Origin: Gammaproteobacteria bacterium
GTDB lineage: Bacteria > Pseudomonadota > Gammaproteobacteria > Thiohalospirales > Thiohalospiraceae
Direction of reading: 5' to 3'
NCBI GenBank assembly: GCA_014762495.1
Contig: JABURT010000049.1
Location: 1-57,648 of the forward strand
DNA: 57,648 bases
The notes below the pieces were generated by a model. It searched no databases. It saw only the letters and a list, made by a program, of their open reading frames with translations, and had not been told where the DNA came from. The position numbers were made by a program, and so were the translations under genes. Each line of letters starts with the position of its first letter. Position 1 is the first letter of the stretch. Positions 51,570-57,648 of this stretch are shown here, one piece after another.

Positions 51570-52541
51570 ATGCATCCTCCATTTTCCATGGTGTTTGCCA
51601 CCACACTGTTCGGTATCGGCCAGGGCCTGTTCCTGGCACTGATGACCCTGCAGACCTATTCGAACATGCACGTCCTGCAGATCCAGGATGGGCCCGCCCT
51701 GTACGGTTGGGGCGCGGTCTGGGCACTGGCCTTCCTGGGCGTCGGCCTGTTCTCTTCCACCTTCCACCTGGGTCACCCCGAGCGCGCCTGGCGAGCCGTG
51801 AGCCAGTGGCGTACCTCCTGGCTGTCGCGTGAGGTCATCCTGCTGCCCGTGCTGATGGCACTGGTATTCGTCTACGGCGGCCTCCAGTTCATGGGTTGGG
51901 ATATCATGTTCACCGCCCCCGGCGCCCCCATCGACGTCTCCTTAAGCTTCGTCGTCGGCTGGCTCGCGGTCATCGTGAACATCGGCCTGTTCGTCGCCAC
52001 CGGCATGATCTACGCCGCCATCCGCTTCATCCAGGAATGGCGCTGCGCCATGACCCCCATTAACTACATCCTGCTCGGTACGGCCTCCGGTTTCCTTGCC
52101 GCCACCGCGCTGGCCACCGTCATGGCCCCCGGCCAGGTGGGCCTGCTGCAGGACCTGACCATCATCCTGATGGTGGTGGCCATTGCCGGTAAGTTCGCCC
52201 ACCTGTGGCGCAACGGTCGCATCAAGTACAAGTCCAATGTACAGACCGCCATCGGCATCCGTCATACCAAGATCCAGCAGAAGTCCATGGGCTTCATGGG
52301 TGGTTCCTTCAACACCAAGGAATTCTTCAGCCACAAGTCGGTTGGGTTCCGTAATGCTGTGCGTTGGGGTTTCATCGTGCTGGCCTTCGCCATCCCGTTG
52401 ATCACCATTATCATGACCACCAACACCACCGCACTGATTGCCGCGGTTGTGGTGATGTATATCGGTCTGGTGATGGAGCGTTGGCACTTCTTTGCGTCTG
52501 CCAACCATCCGCAGAATTTGTATTATCAGACTGTGGGTTGA
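51570..52541 (+). CDS. soeC: Sulfite dehydrogenase SoeC, DmsC-like membrane anchor
   Basis: 323 aa with about eight spans (FATTLFGIGQGLFLALMTLQ, WALAFLGVGLFSSTFHLGHPERAWRAVSQW, VIVNIGLFVATGMIYAAIRFIQEW). The LGHPERAWRA and ASANHPQNLYYQ phrases are DmsC-type. It anchors SoeAB to the cytoplasmic side of the membrane and passes electrons to quinone. TAGGAG lies nine bases before the start. Confidence 0.9.
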   Translation: MHPPFSMVFATTLFGIGQGLFLALMTLQTYSNMHVLQIQDGPALYGWGAVWALAFLGVGLFSSTFHLGHPERAWRAVSQWRTSWLSREVILLPVLMALVFVYGGLQFMGWDIMFTAPGAPIDVSLSFVVGWLAVIVNIGLFVATGMIYAAIRFIQEWRCAMTPINYILLGTASGFLAATALATVMAPGQVGLLQDLTIILMVVAIAGKFAHLWRNGRIKYKSNVQTAIGIRHTKIQQKSMGFMGGSFNTKEFFSHKSVGFRNAVRWGFIVLAFAIPLITIIMTTNTTALIAAVVVMYIGLVMERWHFFASANHPQNLYYQTVG

Positions 52542-52565
52542 TTGGTCTGATAAGTACGAGAAAAG

Positions 52566-52592
52566 AGCCCCGCTTCGGCGGGGCTTTTTTTT
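52566..52592 (+). terminator. Terminator of soeABC
   Basis: Perfect hairpin AGCCCCGC-TTCG-GCGGGGCT followed by seven T. Marks the boundary between core genes and the accessory island. Confidence 0.95.
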
Positions 52593-53128
52593 GCCTATAA
52601 GATCGAAAAATGGGTAGGGTTGCGATTATTTTTACGAGCATTTTATGCAGGCTTCCGCGCCCGCGCGGCGGGTTCATTTCTTTGTGACGCGACAAAGAAA
52701 CGAACCAAAGAAAACGCGCCCCAAGCCACAGCCCTTCGGGTTCCCTGCGCGCTTCGCCATTTTGGGCGCTACCGGAACTCGCGTGATAAAAGTCATCACG
52801 CTCAGACAGCCGTCCGCTTCTCCCCAAAATGACTGCAGTGCTCGGCTGTGTCAAAGGGGACTTGATGTGAGCGGCTGGGTTCGTGCTTTTATACCCTTTG
52901 GGTACGGCCGTAGGTAAGGTGGTCTAAAATAACAATAATTAGGTAGTAGGAATATTAGATGGTGATAAAGTACCTACAGATCACGCAGGAAATTCCAACA
53001 ATATCTATGATATCTTTGTATTAATATATCGAGAGGCTTAATGACCTTTCAATCGGTATACAGAAAACAAGACATTAACCGATATAAAGTAGAGACATAG
53101 GAATAATAATTAGCTGTCGAATGGAACT
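52593..53128. other. Gene-free 536-bp region: structured element then AT-rich promoter region
   Basis: First half is GC-rich with several hairpins (see separate entry). From about 52915 to 53128 the sequence is AT-rich and probably holds the promoter of the ABC-3C operon. No start codon with a good ribosome site is seen before 53129, and no tRNA or tyrosine-recombinase attachment site was recognised. Confidence 0.5.
52671..52831. repeat. Nested inverted-repeat element, repeat-like
   Basis: Three hairpins: GGTTCATTTCTTTGT / ACAAAGAAACGAACC (52671-52685 and 52692-52706, one mismatch, 6-base loop), GCGTGAT / ATCACGC (52781-52787 and 52795-52801), and CATTTTGGG / CCCAAAATG (52758-52766 and 52823-52831) enclosing the second. 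Overlapping frames on the plus strand look like decayed coding sequence. I recall similar sequences as multi-copy debris in gammaproteobacterial genomes. Confidence 0.6.
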
Positions 53129-54352
53129 ATGACACACTCAACCACTGATAAATATTCAGCTGGAGAACAAGGGCTAGGGTATATCTATCAAACACGCTTG
53201 GCCTTGCTCCATCTTCTGCAATTACCTGAAGACACCGCTGTTTTCCTAGAAAAGGACGATGACCTCGATTTTATCAACGTCAATGGTGGAAAATCTCTTG
53301 CCTCGCTCAAACACAAGGCGGAAGGTGACCGGTTAACGGATCTTTCAACAGACTTCTGGAAGTCAGTCAACATTTGGTTAGAGCGATACAAACGCGATGG
53401 TCGAGCAACATCGAATCTGCGGTTCTTTCTGGTTACTACTGGTACAGTGTCTACCGACTCATTTCTCAACAACTTTCTTCCAGATCAACTGGATTCCTCC
53501 AATGACGAAGCATCTTTGATCGAGTTAGCTGATACTGCGCTTGCAAAGTCTAAGTCCCCGTTAATTGGCAGGATAACTGAAAAGTTCAATGAACTGGATG
53601 ACACCGAGAAGCAGGATTTTCTCGAGCGCATCTTGATTTTTGATAGCAGCCCTCGGATAGGGGATATTCCAGCGATTATCAAAGACAAATACATGCGAAC
53701 TGTCCGTCGTGATCATCGTGAGTTTGTCTTCGAGCGACTTGAAGGTTGGTGGTCCGATGCGGTCATTAAACAATTGACTGGGATAATGACAGAAGGGCTT
53801 TTCGGTTATGAGATATCAGACAAACTAGCTTCTTTTGCAGAGGAATATAAGGTCGACAACCTTCCTATCACATTTCGTGGGAAGGTACCTGATAACGAGA
53901 TCGATACAGAGAGTGATCCGCGCTTGTTCGTAGCTCAACTGCGTGAAATAGGCATATCTTCTAATCGGATTAGGAGTGCAATCCTTGACTACTACCGGGC
54001 ATTCGAGCAGCGGTCAGCTTGGGCTCGTGAGAGCCTGCTAGTATCGGGTGAGGTAGAGGAGTACGAAGATCGTCTCGCCGACGAGTGGAGTCGATATAAA
54101 GACGTAGTATTTGAGAAACTGGAAAATGACAGTGCTGAGGAAGCACTCCAGGAAGCAGGTTCAACTCTTTATGATTGGGTGGAGTTTGAAACAGGGAAGA
54201 TAGAATCTCTACGAATCCGTACGCGTGTAACCGAACCTTATGTTCTCCGCGGCAGCTATCATATACTGGCAGATATGATGCCCGAGCCTAGAGTATATTG
54301 GCATCCTAAATTCCTCGAAAGATTTTGCAATATATTAGGGGTGTCCAAATGA
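53129..54352 (+). CDS. ABC-3C system effector component with nuclease-like N-terminus
   Basis: 407 aa. The N-terminal 130 residues (GEQGLGYIYQTRLALLHLLQ, then VFLEKDDDLDFINV and LASLKHKAEG) show the E...DD...(S/Q)xKHK pattern of PD-(D/E)xK-type nucleases (DUF4297-like). The Glu and Asp lie before a K-H-K strand. The C-terminal part ends in WVEFETGKIESLRIRTRVTEPYVLRGSYHILADMMPEPRVYWHPKF, the ABC-3C C-terminal domain as I recall it. Its stop overlaps the next ATG by four bases. It would be the toxic or nucleolytic part, controlled by the ATPase. Confidence 0.72.
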   Translation: MTHSTTDKYSAGEQGLGYIYQTRLALLHLLQLPEDTAVFLEKDDDLDFINVNGGKSLASLKHKAEGDRLTDLSTDFWKSVNIWLERYKRDGRATSNLRFFLVTTGTVSTDSFLNNFLPDQLDSSNDEASLIELADTALAKSKSPLIGRITEKFNELDDTEKQDFLERILIFDSSPRIGDIPAIIKDKYMRTVRRDHREFVFERLEGWWSDAVIKQLTGIMTEGLFGYEISDKLASFAEEYKVDNLPITFRGKVPDNEIDTESDPRLFVAQLREIGISSNRIRSAILDYYRAFEQRSAWARESLLVSGEVEEYEDRLADEWSRYKDVVFEKLENDSAEEALQEAGSTLYDWVEFETGKIESLRIRTRVTEPYVLRGSYHILADMMPEPRVYWHPKFLERFCNILGVSK

Positions 54353-54837
54353 AGAGATGGGACCAGCGCCCTTTCGAGATTCGAAATCTTTTGAATCCTG
54401 CTTTTTGCGGCTTGGTTCTATTTCGCGCTTTGCAAGGTTATGAAGAAGTAGATGAGCGTGGTATGCCATTCTCACTTTCTATGCTGGTATTGCCCTTATG
54501 TCTACACAAGGCGTCTCGTGAGATAATAGCAAGAAATTCTCGTAGTTATATACTTAAGACAACCGAAAAAAATCCGCAGCTCATGATCGGTTTCGCAAAT
54601 AGAGTAACTCACATGCTGCCTTATGCGTTTGAAGGTTTTGGCCTTCTCATGGAAAGAGGATGCATTGCCATTTCTGATGAGGGACGCATTCAACCAATAT
54701 CAAACACGGTTCGCAAGACTGTTAAAGGAACAAAAGAGACAGTATCTTGCCAGAAAGTAGCTCGTGTCATTGGTAGAGAATTTGCGCGCATTTCCGACCG
54801 TGTGACCGTTTACACTACTTTCGGTATTCGTCCATGA
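54349..54837 (+). CDS. ABC-3C middle component
   Basis: 162 aa from ATG 54349, overlapping the upstream stop. Sequence RPFEIRNLLNPAFCGLVLFRALQGYEE, then LVLPLCLHKASREII and VTHMLPYAFEGFGLLMERGCI matches the middle-component pattern (LLNPAF...P..LP..LH). It is a small soluble protein thought to bridge ATPase and effector. Its stop overlaps the ATPase ATG by four bases. Confidence 0.75.
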   Translation: MKRWDQRPFEIRNLLNPAFCGLVLFRALQGYEEVDERGMPFSLSMLVLPLCLHKASREIIARNSRSYILKTTEKNPQLMIGFANRVTHMLPYAFEGFGLLMERGCIAISDEGRIQPISNTVRKTVKGTKETVSCQKVARVIGREFARISDRVTVYTTFGIRP

Positions 54838-56780
54838 AAATTAGTTCTATCCATGTTTATAGTTACGACGGAAAACGTAGGGATGTTCAGTTTAAAGTCG
54901 ATGGTCTCAATGTTATCACGGGTAGATCTTCCACCGGAAAGTCAGCTCTATCTGAAATTATTGAATATTGTATGGGGCGGTCCACGTTCAACGTTCCTGA
55001 AGGCGTAATTCGTGACAAGGTAGCTTGGTTCGCAGTGATCTACCAGTTTGAGAACGAGCAAGTGTTGGTGGCAAAACCGACACCGCCAGGTGGTGGTGTT
55101 AGCTGTAGTACAGCAATGCTACGATTTGGTTCCCAACTGCATGCACCTGAGTTTAATGAGCTAGTTGTCAACACTGATGACGAAAATGTCGTTGAACTAC
55201 TCTCTCGCTTGCTTGGTATCCCAGAGAATCGTACAGAAGTTGCACTTGAACACAGCCGAGATAGCTTCGAAGCGAATATCAAGCATACATATTATTATCT
55301 ATTTCAGAAGCAAGGTTTGGTCGCTAATAAAGATCAGTTGTTTTATCGTCAGAATGAACAGTTTCAGCCTCAGGCAATACGAGATACATTACCAATATTG
55401 CTTGGCATATCCACTCATGATCGTTATGAGATAGAATCTAAGTTGCGCACTGCACAGCGGGATTTTAAGATCAACACTAAGCAATTGGAGCAAGCACGAA
55501 ACGCTGTAGATACGTCGCACGAGAAGGCAGTTAGCCTTTATTCTGAAGCTAGAGCTGTAGGTGTTATCAACAATGTTGACGAAAATCCTAATGACGTCGA
55601 TATTATCGATGTTTTGAGATTTGCGTTGTCTTGGAAGCCGGAATCAGTTCCTGATGATGACGGGAGTCGGATCTCGCATCTTGAGGAAGAGCTTCTTCAG
55701 TTGCGCCAAGAACGACGAAACACACAAACTAGGATAGATGCAGCACAGCAGTTTGCCAAGAGGGCAGTCGGTTACGAAAACGAGGCTGCGGAACAAGTAG
55801 ACCGGCTAGCTTCAATTAAAGCTCTACCAAAGAATCCAGAAACAGGTGAGTGGCAATGGCCGTTTAACGAGAAAAATCTGGCATTAGACTCTCCCGTCGC
55901 AACCGTTCTTCTGAACGAGCTGGAGTCACTAGATAAAGAATTACGTATCACCACTGGCCAACGTCCTAAGCTCGATGCTTATCTAACTGAACTATCCGAA
56001 AATGTAGACGAAATTGCTAATACTATAAAGCAGAAGGAAGCAGAGCTATCCGCGGCGATCTCAGCAAGCGAAGTAATAGCCCAGATGGGAAGCCGAAACA
56101 ATGCAGCTGCAAGAGTAGTCGGACGAATCAGCCTTTTCCTTGAAACACTTCTTCCGAACGAGGAGCTTGTTAGGCTTGAAGCGGAGAATCGTCGTCTCTA
56201 TAACAAAGTTAAGCATCTTGAAGAACAAGTCGGTGCTGACGATAGCAATGAACGTTTGGTCTCAATTATTAACAATATTTCTTCTCAGGTTACTCACTAC
56301 ATCCAGAAGTTTAACGCAGAGTTTGGTCCTTATCCTGCGCGGTTAAATTTGCCGCAGTTGACAATTATATTTGATCGACCAGAACGTCCGGTTCCGATGA
56401 GCAGAACTGGGGGCGGTGAGAATCACCTGGCTTACCATTTGTCAGCGTTGCTTGCCTTGCATATGTTTGCTGCTCAAAATAATCGTCCGATTCCACGATT
56501 TTTGTTAATAGACCAGCCAACCCAAGTATATTTTCCATCTGAACAAGTATATATGAACGCAGATGGTTCGGTGCAAATGACAGAGGCTGATGCCGATCTT
56601 AGTGCTGTGCGTCGTCTATTTGAACTCTTGTTAAAATTCACTCAGGAAGATGTTCCCGGCTTTCAGTTGATTGTAACCGAACATGCAAATCTTCGTGAAG
56701 ATTGGTTCCAAGATGCATTGGTGGAAATGCCTTGGACAAAACCTCCAGCTTTAGTCCCGGAAGACTGGATAGAAAAGTAA
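54834..56780 (+). CDS. ABC-3C SMC/Rad50-like ATPase, DUF3732 type
   Basis: 648 aa. Walker A GRSSTGKSAL at residues about 30-39, ABC signature MSRTGGGENHLAYHL at about 522-536 and Walker B RFLLIDQPTQVYFP at about 561-574. The region between (about 210-500) is rich in coiled-coil heptads (HLEEELLQLRQERRNTQTRIDAA). The C-terminal half corresponds to DUF3732. Codon use is AT-rich compared with the core. Last gene of the three-gene operon. Rad50-like ATPase of a conflict system that probably senses DNA or phage features. Confidence 0.8.
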   Translation: MKISSIHVYSYDGKRRDVQFKVDGLNVITGRSSTGKSALSEIIEYCMGRSTFNVPEGVIRDKVAWFAVIYQFENEQVLVAKPTPPGGGVSCSTAMLRFGSQLHAPEFNELVVNTDDENVVELLSRLLGIPENRTEVALEHSRDSFEANIKHTYYYLFQKQGLVANKDQLFYRQNEQFQPQAIRDTLPILLGISTHDRYEIESKLRTAQRDFKINTKQLEQARNAVDTSHEKAVSLYSEARAVGVINNVDENPNDVDIIDVLRFALSWKPESVPDDDGSRISHLEEELLQLRQERRNTQTRIDAAQQFAKRAVGYENEAAEQVDRLASIKALPKNPETGEWQWPFNEKNLALDSPVATVLLNELESLDKELRITTGQRPKLDAYLTELSENVDEIANTIKQKEAELSAAISASEVIAQMGSRNNAAARVVGRISLFLETLLPNEELVRLEAENRRLYNKVKHLEEQVGADDSNERLVSIINNISSQVTHYIQKFNAEFGPYPARLNLPQLTIIFDRPERPVPMSRTGGGENHLAYHLSALLALHMFAAQNNRPIPRFLLIDQPTQVYFPSEQVYMNADGSVQMTEADADLSAVRRLFELLLKFTQEDVPGFQLIVTEHANLREDWFQDALVEMPWTKPPALVPEDWIEK

Positions 56781-56802
56781 GAAGGAGATCGGAAGAGATC
56801 GA

Positions 56803-56865
56803 GGTCAGAGTAAAAATTCCTGATTTACTGAATAATTGGGGTGAATAATTGGGGTCAGAGTAAAA
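56803..56865 (+). repeat. Short direct repeats after the ABC-3C operon
   Basis: GAATAATTGGGGT occurs twice in tandem (56830-56842 and 56843-56855). GGTCAGAGTAAAA occurs at 56803-56815 and 56853-56865. The GGGGTCAGAG-type sequence is commonly found beside REP-associated transposase elements, so this is likely transposon debris. Confidence 0.65.
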
Positions 56866-56957
56866 TTATCGAAATTAGCTTATTTTATTGAGGCTAATTA
56901 AAAGGGACGGAGCCCTTTAAAACGTTGCAAGACCTGCTCCGTAAGACCTGAACAATG

Positions 56958-57158
56958 TTATTTTTTTCTTTCTTCCATGATGAGCTCGTATGCGGCTTTG
57001 ATTTCCTGGGTTTTTTCCGTTGCCAGGTTTACCATTTCTTCTGGCATGCCTCGTGAAACCAGTTTGTCGGGATGGTGCTGGTTCATTTGGCGGCGATAGG
57101 CCTTTTTGACTTCAAAGTCATCGGGGTCAGGTCTTGCTTTTTGACTTTTTAAAATCAT
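56958..57158 (-). pseudogene. J-domain (DjlA-like) C-terminal fragment
   Basis: The frame encodes DDFEVKKAYRRQMNQHHPDKL and then MPEEMVNLATEKTQEIKAAYELIM, the end of a DjlA-type J domain with its HPD motif. The usual helix I and the long N-terminus are missing. The first residues (MILKSQKARPDP) come from an adjacent repeat sequence. No clear ribosome site. Probably a relic cut by the repeat. Confidence 0.7.
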
Positions 57159-57203
57159 TTAAATATGCGTGACCTGATCCTGAAGTCGCAAAAAGCAAGG
57201 CCC
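57129..57203. repeat. Imperfect inverted repeat beside the J-domain fragment
   Basis: Arms at 57129-57155 and 57177-57203 share CAAAAAGCAAG core and read ILKSQKARP in frame on each strand. The CAGGTCTTGCTTTTTGAC and CCTGATCCTGAAGTCGC sequences resemble REP-type transposon ends. Confidence 0.55.
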
Positions 57204-57268
57204 ATGGACCATAGGGGACAGACCACGGTTTCTACATGTAAACGTGATCTGTGCCTGAGATACCGAAC

Positions 57269-57502
57269 TCACTGCCTCGACTCAATCTGTTCAAGGCGCT
57301 CGGCCAGCCATTCCTTGATAATGGATTGGCGTGTGACACCAAGACGACTGGCCTCTCTGTCCAGGGACTCGATTATCCAGTCGGGTAAATCAACATTCAC
57401 CCTTCTTTGCTTCTGTAGGAGACGTTTTGCCTTAGACAGTTCCAGGGTCCTGGTGACGTCCTCGCCTTTGTCGAAATCAGAATCGAATTCCTTAGCCTTC
57501 AT
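57269..57502 (-). CDS. CopG/RHH-family antitoxin, partner not seen
   Basis: 77 aa. The C-terminal ribbon-helix-helix reads RRVNVDLPDWIIESLDREASRLGVTRQSIIKEWLAERL. The N-terminal MKAKEFDSDFDKGEDVTRTLELSKA is the toxin-binding start seen in BrnA/CopG-type antitoxins. AGAGGT lies upstream of the start. In such systems the toxin gene usually precedes. The 146 bases left before the window edge (57503-57648) show no intact toxin, only a GGGGTCAGA repeat and short open frames, so the antitoxin seems orphan or its partner is damaged. Confidence 0.8.
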   Translation of the reverse strand: MKAKEFDSDFDKGEDVTRTLELSKAKRLLQKQRRVNVDLPDWIIESLDREASRLGVTRQSIIKEWLAERLEQIESRQ

Positions 57503-57648
57503 ACGATGCTACCTCTTCTACCAGCTAACGACGAAGAGAATTTGAGATATGAACCTACGCCCAATTCTCGACAAATCAAGTTGTGCGTGAGCAACGGGGT
57601 CAGATACCGTCTTCCCTGTCAAGCATAATTCGCATCATACGGCACTTC

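Noticed and set aside
52620..52917. Two overlapping plus-strand frames in the structured element
   Set aside because: No ribosome sites; both frames are explained by the inverted repeats and look like decayed repeat sequence.
57165..57545. 126-aa plus-strand frame opposite the antitoxin
   Set aside because: The RHH antitoxin on the minus strand explains the coding signal; the plus-strand product begins within the inverted repeat.
1..57648. CRISPR arrays, tRNA or rRNA genes
   Set aside because: No regularly spaced repeats, no T-loop-like or rRNA-like sequence was recognised on reading. A tRNAscan and CRISPR search would settle it.

Overview
The window looks like the chromosome of a chemolithotrophic sulfur-oxidising gammaproteobacterium. 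The main evidence is a sat gene and an aprM-aprB-aprA operon for reverse APS-pathway sulfite oxidation, plus a soeABC-type cytoplasmic sulfite dehydrogenase with moaA beside it. A PPi-type phosphofructokinase and many typical gammaproteobacterial genes (ttcA, ybbA/ybbP/tesA, yaiI, mgtC family, lpoB-like) agree with this. The core is moderately GC-rich. The last 5 kb is clearly more AT-rich and looks acquired. I cannot name a genus.

Layout. 1-4.4 kb: an edge fragment, a hypothetical gene, a DUF389 membrane protein, ttcA and an MFS transporter. 4.4-14.1 kb: small exported proteins, a lipoprotein, the ybbP-ybbA / tesA divergent locus, small hypotheticals, a UspA-like protein and a Lon-like protease. 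14.3-17.9 kb: a four-gene lipoprotein operon (LPP20, LpoB-like, COG3014-like, LPP20-like). 18.5-22.4 kb: a glycerol-phosphate cluster (FGGY kinase, glycerophosphodiesterase, short FAD G3P dehydrogenase, thioesterase). 22.6-29.5 kb: sulfur-oxidation genes sat, aprMBA, then an uncharacterised 130-aa protein, an FKBP-type isomerase, a HIT protein and an unlisted 54-aa protein. 29.7-32.1 kb: MgtC family, a small hypothetical, YaiI, and a radical SAM protein.

32.2-39.4 kb (minus strand) is the most interesting part. It is a tightly overlapping seven-gene operon: a Fn3-like membrane protein, an M20 N-carbamoyl-amino-acid-hydrolase-like enzyme, an isochorismatase-fold amidase, a sodium:solute symporter, a 40-aa single-span membrane microprotein, an aspartate-carbamoyltransferase paralogue with an altered acceptor site, and an asparagine-synthetase-like amidotransferase. 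I propose that it makes, imports and recycles a carbamoylated amino-acid amide. A candidate is the compatible solute N-alpha-carbamoyl-glutamine 1-amide, known from a halophilic purple sulfur bacterium. This is inference.

40-47.6 kb: a degenerate HD-GYP protein, a beta-barrel-like protein, PPi-PFK, an exported hypothetical, a BLUF photoreceptor one base from a PAS-PAS-GGDEF-EAL protein (a likely light/c-di-GMP pair), and moaA. 47.9-52.5 kb: soeABC with a strong terminator. 52.6-57.6 kb: an accessory island with a structured non-coding repeat-like element, a three-gene ABC-3C conflict/defence operon, transposon-associated repeat debris, a J-domain fragment and an orphan RHH antitoxin.
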